Shown here piece by piece: positions 14,444 through 15,080 of a stretch of 15,080 bases of DNA. The stretch lies in NCBI GenBank assembly GCA_024636405.1, contig JAGXHC010000256.1, forward strand, positions 1 through 15,080, read 5' to 3'. How positions within the stretch are numbered: position 1 is the stretch's first letter; the number at the start of each line of letters is the position of its first letter. The position numbers and the translations under genes are program-made. Origin of the DNA: Sulfitobacter sp. Its GTDB lineage: Bacteria; Pseudomonadota; Alphaproteobacteria; Rhodobacterales; Rhodobacteraceae. The notes beneath the pieces are model-generated. The model did no database searches and was not told where the DNA came from. It saw nothing but the letters and a program-made list of their open reading frames with translations.

Positions 14444-15080
14444 CTATGAACGCACATCGCTGGCGTCAAGATATGGCGCGCGATGAAGCGCGTTTGTCAC
14501 AATATCGTAGGGCAGCACCATAAGCGTTGCCGTGCGCGTCCAGAGGATTGCGGTCTTTATCTCCCGGCTCGGGTAAAGCTGTGCCAGCATATGCGCGTAG
14601 GCACCCATTTGCCGCAACAGCCCTTCGGGACAGCTTTCTGGGGTGTCTGGCACAACGCGGTTGGTCTTGAAATCCACAGCAAGGACGGTGTTTTCGGTAA
14701 CGACAAGACGGTCAATGACACCGCGCAATCGCAATCCGTTGATCGACGCGGTCAGCGGTACTTCGGCAAGGGTGTCGGGCGCAAAAAGCGTTGCAATCTC
14801 GGGCCGCAAAAGAAGGCTGTCCGCCTCAGCCTGAGCCATGTCAAAGACAGCGGGGTCTATGCCATTAGCCATGCGGTCCAGCACGATCATGCGCGCAGCA
14901 CCATCAAGCCCCGGAAGATGTTCCAGCATCGCGTGGACAAGCGATCCGTAGGATTTGGCGCTGTCTTCATCCGCGCCCGCATCGCCCGCCAACGCCTTGG
15001 CGCCCCCCAAGTCAGATGGCAAAAGAGGATCAGCGGGATGGCAGAAAAGCGGGACAGACGTTGCGAAAACAGGCTCTAAC
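14444..15080 (-). CDS. addA: AddA helicase-nuclease, C-terminal part (5' end outside window)
   Basis: AddAB processes double-strand DNA ends for RecA-dependent repair, as RecBCD does in enterobacteria. About 212 C-terminal residues are visible and the frame is open to the right edge. [12 protein letters not shown] precedes the nuclease domain, as in alphaproteobacterial Add[15 protein letters not shown] is the helix with the first active-site histidine. [13 protein letters not shown] and AVDFKTNR supply the RecB-family acidic residues and lysine. [12 protein letters not shown] is the conserved glutamine-tyrosine motif. The helicase domains lie outside. An internal TTG at 15022 could be read as a start but cuts into the domain, so the gene is treated as partial. 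addB would be expected further upstream. Confidence 0.93.
   Translation of the reverse strand, partial: LEPVFATSVPLFCHPADPLLPSDLGGAKALAGDAGADEDSAKSYGSLVHAMLEHLPGLDGAARMIVLDRMANGIDPAVFDMAQAEADSLLLRPEIATLFAPDTLAEVPLTASINGLRLRGVIDRLVVTENTVLAVDFKTNRVVPDTPESCPEGLLRQMGAYAHMLAQLYPSREIKTAILWTRTATLMVLPYDIVTNALHRAPYLDASDVRS

Noticed and set aside
1..15080. Search for a novel defence, mobile or CRISPR-like system
   Set aside because: Every gene with a confident frame belongs to a known housekeeping family. I saw no direct-repeat array, transposase, integrase, tRNA-flanked insertion or sharp composition change.

Overview
The window is a stretch of core chromosome from an alphaproteobacterium, most likely of the order Rhodobacterales (Roseobacter group). 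The evidence is the gene content and order, HslV with an N-terminal extension ahead of its catalytic threonine, an AddA-type rather than RecBCD-type nuclease, and a fairly high G+C coding sequence with one conspicuous AT-rich island. I see no mobile element, CRISPR array, rRNA or tRNA gene. Nothing here looks like a new multi-gene system. The most interesting material is non-coding: replication and segregation sites.

Layout. Positions 1-4368 hold four genes on the minus strand, transcribed in the order hemJ, rho, mnmE, mnmG (mnmG runs off the left edge). A perfect 16-bp parS palindrome sits on the mnmG start codon (1177-1192). Positions 4369-4769 are the only long gene-free stretch. It has DnaA boxes, an exact IHF consensus inside a roughly 15% G+C tract, a CtrA-like site and a repeated AATCGGC motif, and genes diverge from it on both sides, so I call it the candidate chromosomal origin. 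Positions 4770-7468 hold a tightly overlapping plus-strand operon, maf-aroE-coaE-dnaQ. Convergent to it lie secB and fxsA on the minus strand (7465-8487). A second plus-strand operon follows: a Tim44-domain protein, mltA and an Smr-domain gene (8593-10864). The rest is minus strand: the end of addA, trxA, a hairpin, then hslV-hslU and an MFS transporter (10861-15080).

How the genes work together. mnmE and mnmG form one tRNA wobble-uridine modification enzyme, and in many bacteria they precede rsmG-parA-parB, so the parS site fits a segregation locus about 3.3 kb from the candidate origin. dnaQ supplies replication proofreading and addA recombination repair. maf, aroE, coaE and hemJ are housekeeping metabolism. 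secB, the Tim44-domain protein and mltA serve the envelope. hslVU, with a heat-shock-like promoter, and trxA serve protein quality and redox control. Several annotated starts differ from the longest open frame; the reasons are given in each entry.
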